Assembly (NCBI GenBank): GCA_902773165.1
Contig: CACYDO010000238.1
Coordinates: 1-6,762 of the forward strand
Source: an uncultured Ruminococcus sp.
GTDB lineage: Bacteria; Bacillota; Clostridia; Oscillospirales; Acutalibacteraceae
Direction: 5' to 3'
DNA length: 6,762 bases
A model generated the notes under the pieces. The model did no database searches. It saw only the letters and a list, made by a program, of their open reading frames with translations, and had not been told where the DNA came from. The first letter of the stretch is position 1. Every line of letters starts with the position of its first letter. Shown piece after piece: positions 6,039 to 6,762 of the stretch. The translations under genes and the position numbers were made by a program.

Positions 6039-6762
6039 TGTGACTACCTCCTATAATATCAGTTAAATTATCAATGCCGAATTCTTCCATGACCTTCGGC
6101 AGGTCTTCAATAATATTCCGGCACGCGAACGGGTCTACGAGATTCGCCGCACCCACCTGAACAGCCGTCGCGCCGGCAAGCATCATTTCGATGACGTCGC
6201 GCGCAGAAGATACGCCGCCCATTCCGATGATCGGGATATTAACAGCTTCATAGACCTGATAAACCATTCTCACCGCAACGGGGAAAATAGCAGGGCCGGA
6301 AAATCCGCCCATTTTATTGGCGATAACCGGCTTTCGCGTTTTTAGATCAATTCTCATGCCGAGAAGCGTATTTATAAGCGAAATTCCATCTGCGCCTGCG
6401 TCCTCGCACGCTTTTGCGATAGCGGCGATATCGGTGACGTTAGGGCTGAGCTTTATGTAAACGGGCTTTTTCGTAACAGCCTTTACAGCCTTTGTCACAG
6501 CAGCAGCCGACTCAGCGCTTGTTCCGAAGCTCATGCCGCCGTTGTGAACATTGGGGCAGCTGACGTTAACTTCAAGTATGCCGACCTGCGGCTGTGCGTC
6601 CATTTTAGCGCACGTTTCGGCGTATTCCTCTATCGAAAAACCGCTGACGTTAGCGACAACCGGCTTGCTGTAAACCTTGGCAAGCTTAGGATGTTCCTCG
6701 GAGATGACCTTGTCAACACCGGGATTCTGAAGCCCTACGGAATTAATAAGACCGTTTGTGCA
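6031..6762 (-). CDS. pyrD: Dihydroorotate dehydrogenase, class 1B catalytic subunit (partial, 5' end outside window)
   Basis: This gene oxidises dihydroorotate to orotate in UMP synthesis. The reading frame stays open to the window edge, so 243 residues are visible and roughly the first 60 of a usual 300-310 are missing; the in-frame ATG at 6603 is internal. In visible numbering, GLQNPGVD lies near residues 10-17, as in class 1 enzymes. The active-site base is the Cys of NVSCPN (C69), followed by the GGMSFG loop. The FMN and phosphate site is seen as IKLSPN (about 103-108), LINT (129-132) and IIGMGGV with QVGAANL (178-208). The Cys base, rather than Ser, marks a class 1 cytosolic enzyme. The sequence style suggests class 1B, which works with the PyrK iron-sulfur/FAD subunit; a pyrK gene would be expected just upstream but is not seen. 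The last codons contain the ribosome binding site of pyrF, and the stop lies inside pyrF. Confidence 0.95.
   Translation of the reverse strand, partial: CTNGLINSVGLQNPGVDKVISEEHPKLAKVYSKPVVANVSGFSIEEYAETCAKMDAQPQVGILEVNVSCPNVHNGGMSFGTSAESAAAVTKAVKAVTKKPVYIKLSPNVTDIAAIAKACEDAGADGISLINTLLGMRIDLKTRKPVIANKMGGFSGPAIFPVAVRMVYQVYEAVNIPIIGMGGVSSARDVIEMMLAGATAVQVGAANLVDPFACRNIIEDLPKVMEEFGIDNLTDIIGGSHNG

Noticed and set aside
6031..6603. PyrD as a short protein starting at the ATG at 6603
   Set aside because: The frame is open upstream to the window edge and codes for the conserved GLQNPGVD segment, so this ATG is internal.
1..6762. CRISPR array, tRNA, rRNA, insertion sequence or phage gene
   Set aside because: I read both strands and saw no regularly spaced repeats, cloverleaf, terminal inverted repeats with transposase, or phage-type proteins.

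Overview
The window looks like chromosomal DNA of a moderate-GC Firmicute, most likely a Clostridia member of the Ruminococcus/Oscillospiraceae type. This is an inference from purine-rich Shine-Dalgarno sites, a class 1B PyrD, a separate regulatory ATCase chain (PyrI) and the general protein style; no rRNA or marker gene is present to confirm it. Every gene I can support lies on the minus strand, so the biological order runs from position 6762 down to 1.

From 6762 to 2550 there is a de novo pyrimidine gene run: pyrD (dihydroorotate dehydrogenase, 5' end outside the window), pyrF (OMP decarboxylase), a HAD-family phosphatase, a 159-bp spacer, pyrE (orotate phosphoribosyltransferase), pyrB and pyrI (catalytic and regulatory chains of aspartate transcarbamoylase). 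The genes are tightly packed: pyrD/pyrF overlap by 8 nt, pyrF/HAD are 3 nt apart, pyrE/pyrB share one base (TAATG) and pyrB/pyrI are 1 nt apart. A hairpin terminator closes the run at about 2501-2536. Together these genes cover the committed step (PyrBI), dihydroorotate oxidation (PyrD), ribosylation (PyrE) and decarboxylation to UMP (PyrF). Carbamoyl-phosphate synthase, dihydroorotase and PyrK are not visible here.

The only sizeable gap inside the pyrimidine run, between the phosphatase gene and pyrE, holds several inverted repeats that could pair in mutually exclusive ways. I see no convincing promoter and no PyrR-type binding loop there.

From 2371 to 269 there is a second transcription unit. 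A strong extended -10 promoter with an AT-rich upstream tract precedes a MoxR-family AAA+ ATPase gene, which overlaps a DUF58 membrane-protein gene by 8 nt. This is a widespread bacterial pair, often followed by a transglutaminase-domain gene.

Positions 1-268 are not explained by a recognised gene. They hold a 30-codon ORF with a strong Shine-Dalgarno site, a weak hairpin, an AT-rich stretch with one long start-less open frame, and a Shine-Dalgarno-like motif at the very edge, suggesting that another minus-strand gene begins just outside the window.

The window is mostly ordinary metabolism. I found no clearly new system; the best leads are the phosphatase placed in the pyrimidine operon, the structured pyrE leader and the unexplained left end.
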